From positions 1 through 64,000 of the forward strand of contig URYL01000013.1 of assembly GCA_900552075.1 (NCBI GenBank): a stretch of 64,000 nucleotides of DNA, given 5' to 3'. Positions 54,833-63,792 of the stretch are shown piece after piece. Position 1 is the first letter of the stretch, and every line of letters begins with the position of its first letter. The notes beneath the pieces were generated by a model. That model did not search any database and had not been told where the DNA came from. It worked only from the letters and a program-made list of their open reading frames with translations. Source of the stretch: an uncultured Bacteroides sp. Lineage in GTDB: Bacteria > Bacteroidota > Bacteroidia > Bacteroidales > Bacteroidaceae. Position numbers and translations under genes: made by a program.

Positions 54833-54886
54833 CACATCTTCTTCCTGTTTGGAAGAAAACCATACTCAATTTTACCAAATGTTTTC

Positions 54887-54917
54887 GAGAATTCAGCCCA
54901 TATCGGTCTGAATTCTC
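54887..54917 (+). terminator. Hairpin between kduI and the MFS gene
   Basis: Perfect 10-bp arms GAGAATTCAG (54887-54896) and CTGAATTCTC (54908-54917), 11-nt loop, without a T run. A partial terminator or RNA-stability element. Confidence 0.5.
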
Positions 54918-54927
54918 TTATCCGTAC

Positions 54928-54948
54928 TTACAAGCAAAGCGCTTGTAA
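54928..54948. promoter_or_regulatory. Operator-like palindrome upstream of the MFS gene
   Basis: TTACAAGC (54928-54935) and GCTTGTAA (54941-54948) form a perfect inverted repeat with a 5-nt spacer, and contain AAAGCGCTT (54936-54944). It lies 29 bp before the MFS start codon. Confidence 0.4.
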
Positions 54949-54976
54949 AAGAATATCTTTAATCTAATATCAGCAT

Positions 54977-56434
54977 ATGAGTACATTTAAAACAACCAGC
55001 GAAAAAATAAGCAATTACCGATGGATTATTTGCTTCATGCTGTTTTTCGCCACTACAGTCAACTACCTGGACCGTCAGGTACTTTCCCTCACGTGGAAAG
55101 ACTTTATTGCTCCTGAATTTCACTGGACAGACACACACTACGGAACCATCACCGCCATTTTTTCCATCATTTATGCCATTGCGAATCTCTTTGCCGGCCG
55201 TTTCGTCGACTGGCTCGGAAGTAAAAAAGGATATTTATGGGCCATTGCCATCTGGTCGGTCGGTGCCTGCCTGCATGCCTTCTGCGGCTGGGCAACCGAA
55301 ATGAGTGTAGGCCTTCAGGATGTAAATGACATGCTTTCCGCTTCCGGTGCCTTGACCTCCACCATCGCCATTACCAGCGTGTATTATTTTATTGCGGCCC
55401 GCATCGTGCTGGCTGTAGGCGAATCCGGTAACTTCCCTGCAGCCATCAAGGTTACGGCCGAATATTTCCCGAAAAAAGACCGTGCGTTCGCCACTTCCAT
55501 TTTCAATGCGGGAGCTACCGTCGGTGCCCTCATTGCCCCGGTCAGCATTCCTTCACTGGCCAGTTATTTCAAGAGTATCGGTGTAGGCAACGGCTGGGAA
55601 ATGGCTTTCATCGTCATCGGTGCGTTGGGTTTCATCTGGATGGGCCTTTGGCTGTTCGTATACAAGAAACCCCAGGAAAATCCGCGTGTCAATGCCGCAG
55701 AACTGGCTTACATCCAGCAGGACAAAGAGAATGAAGATGCCTCTCACCATACGGAAAATGAGCCGAAGCTTACCCTCTGGCAGTGTTTCACTTATCGCCA
55801 GACCTGGGCCGTAGCCCTCGGTAAGTTCCTGACCGACGGCGTATGGTGGTTCTTCCTCTTCTGGACCCCGGCTTACATCTCCGATGTGTACGGTTTCTCA
55901 TCCGACAGTTCTACTGCCCAACTATTGATTTTTGTACTGTACGCCATCACCATGCTCTCCATCTACGGCGGCAAACTGCCGACCATCATCATCAACAAGA
56001 CCGGAAAAGACCCGTATGCCGCCCGCATGAAAGCCATGCTGATTTTTGCCGTCTTCCCGTTGCTGGCCTTGTTTGCCCAGCCGTTAGGTAATATCTCCTA
56101 CTGGTTCCCAGTCATCATCATCGGTATTGCCGGAGCTGCCCACCAGTCCTGGTCGGCCAATATTTACTCCGTGGGTAGCGATATGTTCCCCAAAAGTGCG
56201 GTAGCAACCATCATCGGAATCGGCGGAATGGCAGGCGGTGTAGGAGCCTTCCTCATCAACATGTGTTCAGGTATCCTGTTCGATTATGCTGAAGCTACCA
56301 AGATGGCTTTCCTGGGATTCGAAGGAAAGGAAGCCGGCTATTTCATTATCTTCTGCATCTGTGCCGTAGCTTACCTGATTGCATGGTGCGTCATGAAAGC
56401 ACTGGTACCGAAATATAAACTGATTAAAGTCTGA
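54977..56434 (+). CDS. MFS transporter, hexuronate (ExuT)-type
   Basis: A 12-helix major facilitator of the anion:cation symporter group, with RWIICFMLFFATTVNYLDRQVLSL as first helix and loop, GRFVDWLGSKKGY as the helix 2-3 loop and FFLFWTPAYISDVYGF in the second half. ExuT-like members import galacturonate and glucuronate. Placed after the periplasmic KduI it may carry uronates or the KduI product into the cytosol. The specificity is inferred from context. Confidence 0.9.
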   Translation: MSTFKTTSEKISNYRWIICFMLFFATTVNYLDRQVLSLTWKDFIAPEFHWTDTHYGTITAIFSIIYAIANLFAGRFVDWLGSKKGYLWAIAIWSVGACLHAFCGWATEMSVGLQDVNDMLSASGALTSTIAITSVYYFIAARIVLAVGESGNFPAAIKVTAEYFPKKDRAFATSIFNAGATVGALIAPVSIPSLASYFKSIGVGNGWEMAFIVIGALGFIWMGLWLFVYKKPQENPRVNAAELAYIQQDKENEDASHHTENEPKLTLWQCFTYRQTWAVALGKFLTDGVWWFFLFWTPAYISDVYGFSSDSSTAQLLIFVLYAITMLSIYGGKLPTIIINKTGKDPYAARMKAMLIFAVFPLLALFAQPLGNISYWFPVIIIGIAGAAHQSWSANIYSVGSDMFPKSAVATIIGIGGMAGGVGAFLINMCSGILFDYAEATKMAFLGFEGKEAGYFIIFCICAVAYLIAWCVMKALVPKYKLIKV

Positions 56435-56458
56435 AACGTCTCGGACGTATATAAAAAA

Positions 56459-56491
56459 GAGTCACGGCATCCCTTTCTGACGCCGTGACTC
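56459..56491. terminator. Bidirectional terminator between the MFS and HD genes
   Basis: Perfect arms GAGTCACGGC (56459-56468) and GCCGTGACTC (56482-56491) with A-rich and T-containing flanks, between convergent genes. Confidence 0.8.
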
Positions 56492-56504
56492 GTTTCTGTC
56501 ATTC

Positions 56505-58562
56505 TTATTTCTTCAGTTCCGGATAGCTGATGCGGGTGTGATACATGGTTTTCAGTTTCTCCTTGAACACCGCCTTCACCGTGGCAATATCCTTGAACGT
56601 AATCGGACATTCCTTGAAATACCCATCTTGCACCTGACTGTCGATAATTTTCTCCACCAAAGCCGAAATGCTTTCCTCCGTATACTCCGGCAGACTTCGA
56701 GAAGCGGCTTCCACGGAATCAGCCATCATCAGGATAGCCTGTTCCTTGGTAAAGGGATTAGGCCCAGGATAGCGGAAGGCTTCTTTATCGACCTCCTCAT
56801 CCGGATGTTCATTCTGATAGGAGATATAGAAATATTTGGTCAGCCCTTTCCCGTGGTGCGTACAGATGAAATCTTTAATCACCTGCGGCAAGTCGTGTTT
56901 GTCGGCCAGTTTCATTCCGTCGGTCACATGACTGATGACAATCTGTGCACTCTGCTTGTAGCTGAGCTGGTCGTGCGGATTCACGCCCGACTGGTTTTCC
57001 GTAAAGAAGGCGGGATTCATCATCTTCCCGATATCATGGTACATGGCGCCCGTACGTACCAGTTGACTGTTGGCCCCGATACGGTTGGCTGCGGCAGCCG
57101 TCAGATTAGCCAGCTGAAGCGAATGTTGAAATGTACCCGGTGCTACTTCCGACATCTCACGCATCAGCTTGTTGTTGATATTGGACAACTCCACCAGCGT
57201 CACGTTCGAGGTGAAGCCGAATGTCTTTTCCAGGATGAAAAGCAACGGATACGTAAACAACAATAAAATACCATTCAACATAAAGTTCATATACATGTGC
57301 GTGCTCAGCTGGGCCACCTCACTGACATGAATCAGGTCGAGCGCCAGATACATCAGGGCATAGGCACATGCCACAATCAATGCACTACGGAACAGTTGGG
57401 AACGCTGGGAAAGCTCCCGCAAGCTGTAGATGCCAGCCATGCCTGCCGCCATCTGCAACAAAATAAACTCATGAGGGGTACGCAAGCAGATGGAACACAA
57501 CAGAATGGTAATGACATGGGCCATAAATGCCGTACGGGAATCCAAAAAAATACGGATTATCAATGGAATCATAGCAAAAGGTACAATATACACACTCATA
57601 AAAGCATGCTCTACCATCACAGAAGAGACAACTGGGAAAGCAATGATAATGATAAAGAGCAAAGCCAGCGTCCGATGCTTTTTGTAATAATCACTCCGGA
57701 AAAGCTCCAGGTAAATCATGAAACAACCTATCAGCAAAGACACGAAAAGCAATTGGCCCAGCAAGGTCAAGCGTTTCTCAGACACCGTTTCACTGCGTTT
57801 GTCCCACTCCTTCTCCAAGGATTTCAAAATGTTATAGGTACGACTGTCAATAATCTCTCCACGGTCAATGATTTTCTGACCGTTCATCACAAACCCGTTA
57901 GCCCACGACAATCCGCCCAACAAATCCTGTTTGGCCGCTTCCGATTTCTGGGCGTCATACACCAGGTTCGGAGCAATGTATTCATTCAAGTTGCACCGCT
58001 GCAACAATAACCGATGGTAATGAAGCGTATCAGCAAAAATCAGCGTCTCATAGGCCGTCTTGAAACTGTAGAGATCGTTTATGGCTACCTGATTTGCCGT
58101 ATTCTTATCCACCAGCTGAATGGAATGCACACTATCCTTACGCAATTTTTCCCAGTCATTTGGAGCAAAAATACCCTTCTCATATACCACTTTCAATAAC
58201 CGCTCAATATGATGCTGGTAAGCCGTTACCGGAATGATGCGGTATAAACTATCGGTATAGGCTTTTTTGAACTGCTGTATCATCCGTTCGCCCACGGTCT
58301 TGTCCAACCGGTAATACGGACTGTACAGACGCATGATACTGTCCTGCTCCCGCTGCACTTCGGCATCTTCCTTATAGATAGGAAAGTCGAAGGAAGCCTG
58401 CAGCAGGCCATACTTCCAAGGTTTATTGATGTCAAATTGATAGTTAAACCGTCCTTCTCGTGGTAAAAAATAGACAATCACACTTACTGTCACAATGAAT
58501 ATGCCCAGTTTATATAACAATCCTTTATAGGAAAACTGTCGTTCGGTCTGTAAACTTTTCAT
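56505..58562 (-). CDS. 7TM-HD (PgpH-like) membrane phosphohydrolase
   Basis: An N-terminal helix (LGIFIVTVSVIVYFL), an external 7TMR-HDED-type domain (about 50-260), a seven-helix membrane block (about 270-460) and a cytosolic HD domain with MYHDIGKM and ICTHHGKG motifs. Related PgpH proteins in Listeria and Bacillus hydrolyse cyclic di-AMP; the same role is inferred here. I chose the ATG at 58562 (MKSLQTE); a start eight codons upstream at 58586 is possible but gives an odd leader. Divergent from gltX. Confidence 0.88.
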   Translation of the reverse strand: MKSLQTERQFSYKGLLYKLGIFIVTVSVIVYFLPREGRFNYQFDINKPWKYGLLQASFDFPIYKEDAEVQREQDSIMRLYSPYYRLDKTVGERMIQQFKKAYTDSLYRIIPVTAYQHHIERLLKVVYEKGIFAPNDWEKLRKDSVHSIQLVDKNTANQVAINDLYSFKTAYETLIFADTLHYHRLLLQRCNLNEYIAPNLVYDAQKSEAAKQDLLGGLSWANGFVMNGQKIIDRGEIIDSRTYNILKSLEKEWDKRSETVSEKRLTLLGQLLFVSLLIGCFMIYLELFRSDYYKKHRTLALLFIIIIAFPVVSSVMVEHAFMSVYIVPFAMIPLIIRIFLDSRTAFMAHVITILLCSICLRTPHEFILLQMAAGMAGIYSLRELSQRSQLFRSALIVACAYALMYLALDLIHVSEVAQLSTHMYMNFMLNGILLLFTYPLLFILEKTFGFTSNVTLVELSNINNKLMREMSEVAPGTFQHSLQLANLTAAAANRIGANSQLVRTGAMYHDIGKMMNPAFFTENQSGVNPHDQLSYKQSAQIVISHVTDGMKLADKHDLPQVIKDFICTHHGKGLTKYFYISYQNEHPDEEVDKEAFRYPGPNPFTKEQAILMMADSVEAASRSLPEYTEESISALVEKIIDSQVQDGYFKECPITFKDIATVKAVFKEKLKTMYHTRISYPELKK

Positions 58563-58613
58563 GTCAAAGAGATATTTTGCGTGCAAAATAAGAAAAAAAC
58601 GGGAAAATTAGAT

Positions 58614-58621
58614 TAATTTTG
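58614..58621 (+). promoter_or_regulatory. -7 box for gltX
   Basis: TAATTTTG matches TAnnTTTG, 26 nt before the gltX ATG. Confidence 0.5.
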
Positions 58622-58647
58622 CGGCGTATTTTTAGATAAAAACCACA

Positions 58648-60165
58648 ATGTCAGAAAGAAAAGTAAGAGTCCGTTTTGCACCGAGTCCCACAGGTGCGTT
58701 GCATATCGGCGGCGTACGTACCGCTTTGTACAATTATCTGTTTGCCCGCCAGCACGGGGGAGAACTGGTTTTCCGTATTGAAGATACTGACTCACACCGT
58801 TTCGTGCCGGGTGCTGAGGAATACATTATCGAATCGTTCAAATGGCTGGGCATCAAGTTTGACGAAGGTGTCAGCTTTGGAGGCAACTATGGCCCGTACC
58901 GCCAGTCGGAACGCCGTGACATTTACAAGAAGTATGTACAGGTGCTTCTGGACAACGGAAAGGCTTACATCGCATTTGACACGCCCGAAGAACTAGAAGC
59001 CAAACGCAAGGAAGTTCCGAACTTCCAGTACGATGCTTCCACACGTATGTCTATGCGCAACTCGCTGACCATGCCTAAAGAAGAAGTAGACAAGCTGATT
59101 GCAGAAGGCAAACAGTATGTGGTCCGCTTCAAAATTGAGCCGAACGAAGACGTGCATGTACACGACATCATCCGTGGAGAAGTGGTCATCAACTCTTCTA
59201 TCCTCGACGACAAAGTATTATATAAATCTGCTGACGAACTGCCGACTTACCACCTGGCCAACATCGTAGACGACCACCTGATGGAAATCTCCCACGTGAT
59301 TCGTGGAGAGGAATGGTTGCCTTCGGCTCCGTTGCACGTACTGCTGTACCGTGCGTTTGGCTGGGAAGACACCATGCCGGAATTTGCCCACCTGCCGCTG
59401 TTGCTGAAACCGGATGGAAACGGCAAGCTGAGCAAGCGTGACGGTGACCGTCTGGGATTCCCGGTGTTCCCCTTGGAATGGCACGACCCCAAAACGGGCG
59501 AAGTTTCTTCCGGATACCGTGAATCGGGTTATCTGCCGGAAGCAGTCATCAACTTCCTGGCCCTGCTGGGATGGAACCCGGGCAACGATCAGGAAATCAT
59601 GTCGATGGACGAACTCATCAAGTTGTTCGACCTGCACCGTTGCAGCAAGGCTGGTGCCAAGTTCGACTACGAAAAGGGAAAATGGTTCAATCACGAATAT
59701 ATCCTGATGAAGAGCGACGAAGAAATCGCCCAGCTGTTCATGCCGATTCTGAAAGAGCACGGCATCGACGCACCGATGGATAAGGTAGTGACGGTAGTCG
59801 GACTGATGAAAGGTCGCGTAAGCTTCATCAAGGAATTGTGGGACACCTGCAAGTTCTTCTTCGTAGCCCCGACTGAATACGATGAAAAGACGGTGAAAAA
59901 ACGCTGGAAAGAAGATTCAGCCGCACGCATGACTGAACTGGCTGACCTGCTGGAATCACTGGACGATTTCTCACTGGCTCATCAGGAGGAAGTGGTCATG
60001 AAATGGATTGAGGACAAAGGTTATCATCTGGGTAACATCATGAATGCCTTCCGCCTGACACTGGTAGGAGAAGGAAAAGGTCCTCACATGTTTGATATCT
60101 CAGCTGTATTGGGCAAAGAAGAAACAGTGGCACGTATGCGTCGTGCGGTAGAGGTACTCAAATAA
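58648..60165 (+). CDS. gltX: Glutamate-tRNA ligase
   Basis: A class I aminoacyl-tRNA synthetase of 505 residues with the HIGH-type motif in [17 protein letters not shown] and the KMSKS-type motif in [11 protein letters not shown], followed by the helical anticodon-binding domain ending with MRRAVEVLK. It charges tRNA-Glu (and tRNA-Gln if the organism uses the amidotransferase route, which cannot be judged here). waaA follows after 8 bp. Confidence 0.97.
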   Translation: MSERKVRVRFAPSPTGALHIGGVRTALYNYLFARQHGGELVFRIEDTDSHRFVPGAEEYIIESFKWLGIKFDEGVSFGGNYGPYRQSERRDIYKKYVQVLLDNGKAYIAFDTPEELEAKRKEVPNFQYDASTRMSMRNSLTMPKEEVDKLIAEGKQYVVRFKIEPNEDVHVHDIIRGEVVINSSILDDKVLYKSADELPTYHLANIVDDHLMEISHVIRGEEWLPSAPLHVLLYRAFGWEDTMPEFAHLPLLLKPDGNGKLSKRDGDRLGFPVFPLEWHDPKTGEVSSGYRESGYLPEAVINFLALLGWNPGNDQEIMSMDELIKLFDLHRCSKAGAKFDYEKGKWFNHEYILMKSDEEIAQLFMPILKEHGIDAPMDKVVTVVGLMKGRVSFIKELWDTCKFFFVAPTEYDEKTVKKRWKEDSAARMTELADLLESLDDFSLAHQEEVVMKWIEDKGYHLGNIMNAFRLTLVGEGKGPHMFDISAVLGKEETVARMRRAVEVLK

Positions 60166-60173
60166 ACGAAGAC

Positions 60174-61394
60174 ATGATTTATAATCTTATTATCGCCCTT
60201 TATACAAGTGCAGTCAGATTGGCTGCACTTTTTAATAAGAAGGTAGCCCTGATGGTTAAAGGGGAAAAGGAAGCGTTCAGCATACTGGAAAAACAAATTG
60301 TGCGCGGCGAGAAATACCTGTGGTTTCATGCGGCCTCCTTGGGGGAATTTGAACAAGGACGCCCGCTGATTGAGGAAATCCGGAAAAAATACCCGCAATA
60401 CAAGATTCTCCAGACTTTCTTCTCACCTTCCGGATACGAGGTACGGAAGAATTACAAAGGAGCAGACATCGTCTGCTATCTTCCACTGGACACGCCAGGC
60501 AACGTAAAGCGTTTTCTGGACCTGGCCCAACCGTATATGGCCTTCTTCATCAAGTATGAGTTCTGGCAGAACTACCTGACAGAACTGCAACGACGGAATA
60601 TTCCGGCCTACAGTGTATCTTCCATCTTCCGAAAAGAACAGGTTTTCTTCCGCTGGTATGGGAAAAGCTACCGCAAGGTACTGAACACGTTTACCCACTT
60701 GTTCGTGCAGGATGAAGCATCCGTGAAGCTGCTGCAGTCCATCGGCATCACGAATACAACAATTGTCGGTGACACTCGCTTTGACCGCGTACTGGAGATC
60801 TGCCGTCAGGCCAAAGAACTTCCTTTGGTAGAACTGTTCAAAGGAGAGCATACTGCCTTTGTAGCCGGCAGTTCTTGGGGACCGGATGAGGATATTTTCA
60901 TCCCATACTTCAACGCACATCCGGAGGTGAAACTCATCATCGCTCCCCACGTGATTGAGGAAAGCCATTTGAAAGAGATTATCGGCAAGCTGGACCGTAC
61001 GGTCGTACGCTACACGCAGGCCACAGAGGAAAAGGTGAAAGAAGCCGACTGCCTGCTGATTGACTGTTTCGGTCTGTTGTCTTCCATCTACCGCTACGGA
61101 GAAATCGCCTACATCGGAGGAGGATTTGGAGTAGGTATCCACAACGTACTGGAAGCGGCGGTATACGGTATGCCGGTCATCTTTGGCCCGAACAACAAAC
61201 GTTTCCGCGAAGCACAGGGCTTGCTGCAATGCAAGGGTGGCTTCGAAATACAGGGTGCAGAAGACTTCAAGAAAATCATGGACGAGTTCCTGACTAATTA
61301 CGAGGCCTTGGACAAAGCAGGCAAGAAAGCCGGAAACTATGTACGAGACAATGCCGGTGCCTTAGACAAAATTATGCATACAGTGACGCTATAA
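60174..61394 (+). CDS. waaA: 3-deoxy-D-manno-octulosonic acid (Kdo) transferase
   Basis: A GT30 glycosyltransferase of 406 residues with an N-terminal hydrophobic segment (membrane association) and the landmarks WFHAASLGEFEQGRPLIEE, FIKYEFWQNYL and the nucleotide-sugar site YIGGGFGVGIHNVLEAAVYG. It links Kdo to lipid A precursors at the inner membrane. Co-transcribed with gltX. Confidence 0.95.
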   Translation: MIYNLIIALYTSAVRLAALFNKKVALMVKGEKEAFSILEKQIVRGEKYLWFHAASLGEFEQGRPLIEEIRKKYPQYKILQTFFSPSGYEVRKNYKGADIVCYLPLDTPGNVKRFLDLAQPYMAFFIKYEFWQNYLTELQRRNIPAYSVSSIFRKEQVFFRWYGKSYRKVLNTFTHLFVQDEASVKLLQSIGITNTTIVGDTRFDRVLEICRQAKELPLVELFKGEHTAFVAGSSWGPDEDIFIPYFNAHPEVKLIIAPHVIEESHLKEIIGKLDRTVVRYTQATEEKVKEADCLLIDCFGLLSSIYRYGEIAYIGGGFGVGIHNVLEAAVYGMPVIFGPNNKRFREAQGLLQCKGGFEIQGAEDFKKIMDEFLTNYEALDKAGKKAGNYVRDNAGALDKIMHTVTL

Positions 61395-61419
61395 TCCGAC
61401 TATAATGCACATAAAATAA

Positions 61420-61478
61420 AAAGGAGCTGAAGAGAGGAATATTCGATTTCTTTCCTACTTCAGCTCCTTTCTTTTTAT
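61420..61478. terminator. Bidirectional terminator between waaA and the GntR operon
   Basis: Arms around AAAGGAGCTGAAG (61420-61432) and CTTCAGCTCCTTT (61458-61470) with a T run on the plus strand. It separates convergent transcripts; 61479-61631 holds nothing else I can support. Confidence 0.8.
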
Positions 61479-61631
61479 CTAACAGCATTCAAAAGAACCG
61501 TCATCTCAACATTGCTCTTACGATTGGGCTTGCTGCGATGTCTGGTCTTCTTATCAGCGATTATATATCTTTCCTGTTGTAACACCGATTCCTTACAAAA
61601 ATCATCAGTACCAGTTTTATCTTCCCCAGAC

Positions 61632-62009
61632 TTACTCAGACTTCCTCCGTTCTTTTTGATAAGCCTCGAACATTTCTGCCAAGGTTTCCATCGGAATATG
61701 CAGCAAATACATCTCCTTGAACACATCGGGCAATACTTGCTGGAGGAAGGTCTCTTTCCGAAGTGCCACAATCTTCTGTGCAGCTCCGGTAGACACGAAA
61801 TAGCCTAATCCCCGTTTGTTGTAAATAATGCCCTGATTTTGCAGGTAATCGTACGTACGGACCACTGTATTGGCATTGACCTCCACTACGCCCGCATATT
61901 CACGGACCGACAGTATGCGCCCTTCTTCCTCATATACATGCTGAAGAATTTCATCCATGATGCGGTCGGCTATCTGCAAATAAATCGGTTTATTCTCTTT
62001 AAAAGTCAT
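61632..62009 (-). CDS. GntR-family (YtrA subfamily) transcriptional regulator
   Basis: A short regulator of 125 residues: the winged helix begins with FKENKPIYLQIADRIMDEIL and includes the recognition region VNANTVVRTYDYLQNQGIIYNKRGLGYFVS, followed by a short helical tail, as in YtrA. Such proteins repress their own ABC transporter operon. The start at 62009 (MTFKENK) overlaps the permease stop as ATGA, so it is translated by coupling; the ORF could begin three codons earlier. A matching operator lies in front of the operon at 63761-63782. Confidence 0.93.
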   Translation of the reverse strand: MTFKENKPIYLQIADRIMDEILQHVYEEEGRILSVREYAGVVEVNANTVVRTYDYLQNQGIIYNKRGLGYFVSTGAAQKIVALRKETFLQQVLPDVFKEMYLLHIPMETLAEMFEAYQKERRKSE

Positions 62010-62878
62010 AGACGCCACAGTTTTCGTTTAATTACTTGTGAACGGGTAAACAGTCTGTACGACAGCCACCAGTTGAAAAGAGTAAATAAAAAGAAGAAAA
62101 TAGTAATTATAGCCAACACACCATCTACAAATTGAGGGGTATCCTGAAAGTGCTCCTTTATCCACTCTGAAAGACGAATTAAAGCTCCTCCTTCTGCCAG
62201 ACTGGCAAACAAAATTCCTCCGAGAATCGTCACTGCCAGACAGGTTCCGATGGTTTTCAGGAAAGGATGTTTATACCAGAAACTCCCTCCCAAGATAAAG
62301 AGCGAATGGTTCCACAGGGAGAATATCCATACGAGGAGCTGCAGCAACCACCAAGAATATACGGGTTCACCTGTTGCGTCTACCGAAGCATGTGTAGCCC
62401 ATTTCATGGAAAATACTTCCACTAATATTGGTTGGCTATATATCGTCGGTAAATCAAACAAAGGCAGCAACAGGTAATGAGTAAGTTCCAATGCCAACAA
62501 GGCTACCAGTACCATCAACAAAGTACCTATAGTCACAAATACCGCCCGTGAAAAGAATTTTTCCAGCCTCGTAGCCGGAAGCAACAAATAAGAGATGCGT
62601 TTCTCCTTGCTGTCCATGCATTTCATAATTCGGGAAGCATAAAAAAGCATCGCAAAACTCACTACCATGCCAATTACTCCTAACATATTGCCACAAAAGC
62701 GATGAAAGGAATAAATCTCTGGAAAACCTTCCTCTGCCGACTGTAAAAGGCCCAACATCGGGAAAAAGAAAGCCGCAAAGATACCCAGCAAACCATAAAG
62801 GTTACTTTTCCAGTTCTCTATCAAATCGCGTTGCATAATATTCCGCACGCGTGCCATACTAAAAGTTGTATCCATCAT
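62006..62878 (-). CDS. ABC transporter permease-like membrane protein
   Basis: About six transmembrane helices (e.g. GLLGIFAAFFFPMLGLLQS, VIGMVVSFAMLFYASRIM, VFVTIGTLLMVLVALLALEL) and no catalytic motif, with a layout like the membrane subunits of YtrA-controlled ABC exporters. The start is uncertain: ATGs at 62923, 62899, 62878 and 62875 are in frame. I chose 62878 since it avoids a long overlap with the ATPase gene. The substrate is unknown; related systems respond to cell-wall stress. Confidence 0.8.
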   Translation of the reverse strand: MMDTTFSMARVRNIMQRDLIENWKSNLYGLLGIFAAFFFPMLGLLQSAEEGFPEIYSFHRFCGNMLGVIGMVVSFAMLFYASRIMKCMDSKEKRISYLLLPATRLEKFFSRAVFVTIGTLLMVLVALLALELTHYLLLPLFDLPTIYSQPILVEVFSMKWATHASVDATGEPVYSWWLLQLLVWIFSLWNHSLFILGGSFWYKHPFLKTIGTCLAVTILGGILFASLAEGGALIRLSEWIKEHFQDTPQFVDGVLAIITIFFFLFTLFNWWLSYRLFTRSQVIKRKLWRL

Positions 62879-62888
62879 GTCGTGTCGT

Positions 62889-63740
62889 TTATTTATCATT
62901 AAATATCGCTTGTATTTTCTCACGTTCCGTCAACAGAGCGTTGAACAGCAACTCCAGATTCAACGGACTTTCTTCTCCCGAAAGGTTAGGCCATATCACG
63001 CTGTTTCCATGTACGGATGGCTGTACAAAAAGGGCATCGTCTGTCGGCTCATTCATCCCTTGTTCTGCAAATAAGAGTTTATCCGTAATGTCTACTACCG
63101 AACGATTCAGCAGCACCTCATTCCCTTCGATTACCACTACCTGATCCAACAAACGGTCAATATCCCTCACCTGATGCGTAGAAACCACCACCGATTTCTC
63201 CTCTGTCATCCCCGAAGCGATGACTTTACGGAACTGACTTTTGGAAGGAATATCCAGTCCGTTGGTCGGTTCATCCATCAAGAGTAAGGAAGTATTAGCC
63301 GCCAGTGCAAAACACATGTAAGCCTTTTTCTTCTGTCCCATGGACAACTCTCCCAAGTGAATGTCTTCATTCAGTTCAAAATCATTCAGACAGGTCCGCA
63401 ACAGTTCCCGACTGAAACGAGGATAAAACGGAGCGTTTACCTTTACAAACTGTTTCAGACTCAAGTTAGGCAAGGTAAATTCTTCCGGAACCAGATATAG
63501 GTCGGATAAAGTCACCGGTTGACGCTTTTGTACATCTACCCCCTTCATCCAGACATTGCCACCTTGCGGACACAACAAACCGCTTATCAAATAAAGTAAA
63601 GTCGATTTGCCCGTCCCATTCTTTCCTAAAAGGCCTATCACCTTTCCCGCCTCCATTTCCAGGGAAAAATCCTGGAAAATGGCAGCTCTCTTTCCATAAC
63701 TGAAGGTCAATCCTTCGATTCTTATCATAGACGTGTTCAT
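62889..63740 (-). CDS. ABC transporter ATP-binding protein
   Basis: Walker A in GLLGKNGTGKSTLLYLI, the signature LGELSMGQKKKAYMCFALA, Walker B in LLLMDEPTNGLD and the switch histidine in VVSTHQVRD are all present. The C-terminal ~60 residues form a regulatory extension. It is the first gene of a three-gene YtrA-type operon (ATPase, permease, GntR regulator) with promoter and operator just upstream. Substrate unknown. Confidence 0.93.
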   Translation of the reverse strand: MNTSMIRIEGLTFSYGKRAAIFQDFSLEMEAGKVIGLLGKNGTGKSTLLYLISGLLCPQGGNVWMKGVDVQKRQPVTLSDLYLVPEEFTLPNLSLKQFVKVNAPFYPRFSRELLRTCLNDFELNEDIHLGELSMGQKKKAYMCFALAANTSLLLMDEPTNGLDIPSKSQFRKVIASGMTEEKSVVVSTHQVRDIDRLLDQVVVIEGNEVLLNRSVVDITDKLLFAEQGMNEPTDDALFVQPSVHGNSVIWPNLSGEESPLNLELLFNALLTEREKIQAIFNDK

Positions 63741-63760
63741 GTTGTTGATTAATGATATTA

Positions 63761-63782
63761 GTGTAATAGTTTAATAGTACAC
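63761..63782. promoter_or_regulatory. Operator for the GntR/YtrA-type repressor
   Basis: A 22-bp imperfect palindrome starts GTGTA-A-TA and ends TA-G-TACAC, with 8 of 11 base pairs matching around the centre. It has the GTGTA/TACAC ends known for YtrA-type operators. It begins 3 bp downstream of the minus-strand -7 box, over the expected transcription start. Confidence 0.65.
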
Positions 63783-63784
63783 CG

Positions 63785-63792
63785 CAAATGTA
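63785..63792 (-). promoter_or_regulatory. -7 box of the GntR/ABC operon
   Basis: TACATTTG on the minus strand matches TAnnTTTG, 44 nt before the ATPase ATG and directly adjoining the operator. Confidence 0.55.

Noticed and set aside
52502..56434. Uronate module as part of the arabinofuranose PUL
   Set aside because: It is over 20 kb away behind core genes, has its own promoter, and shares no regulatory motif with the PUL.
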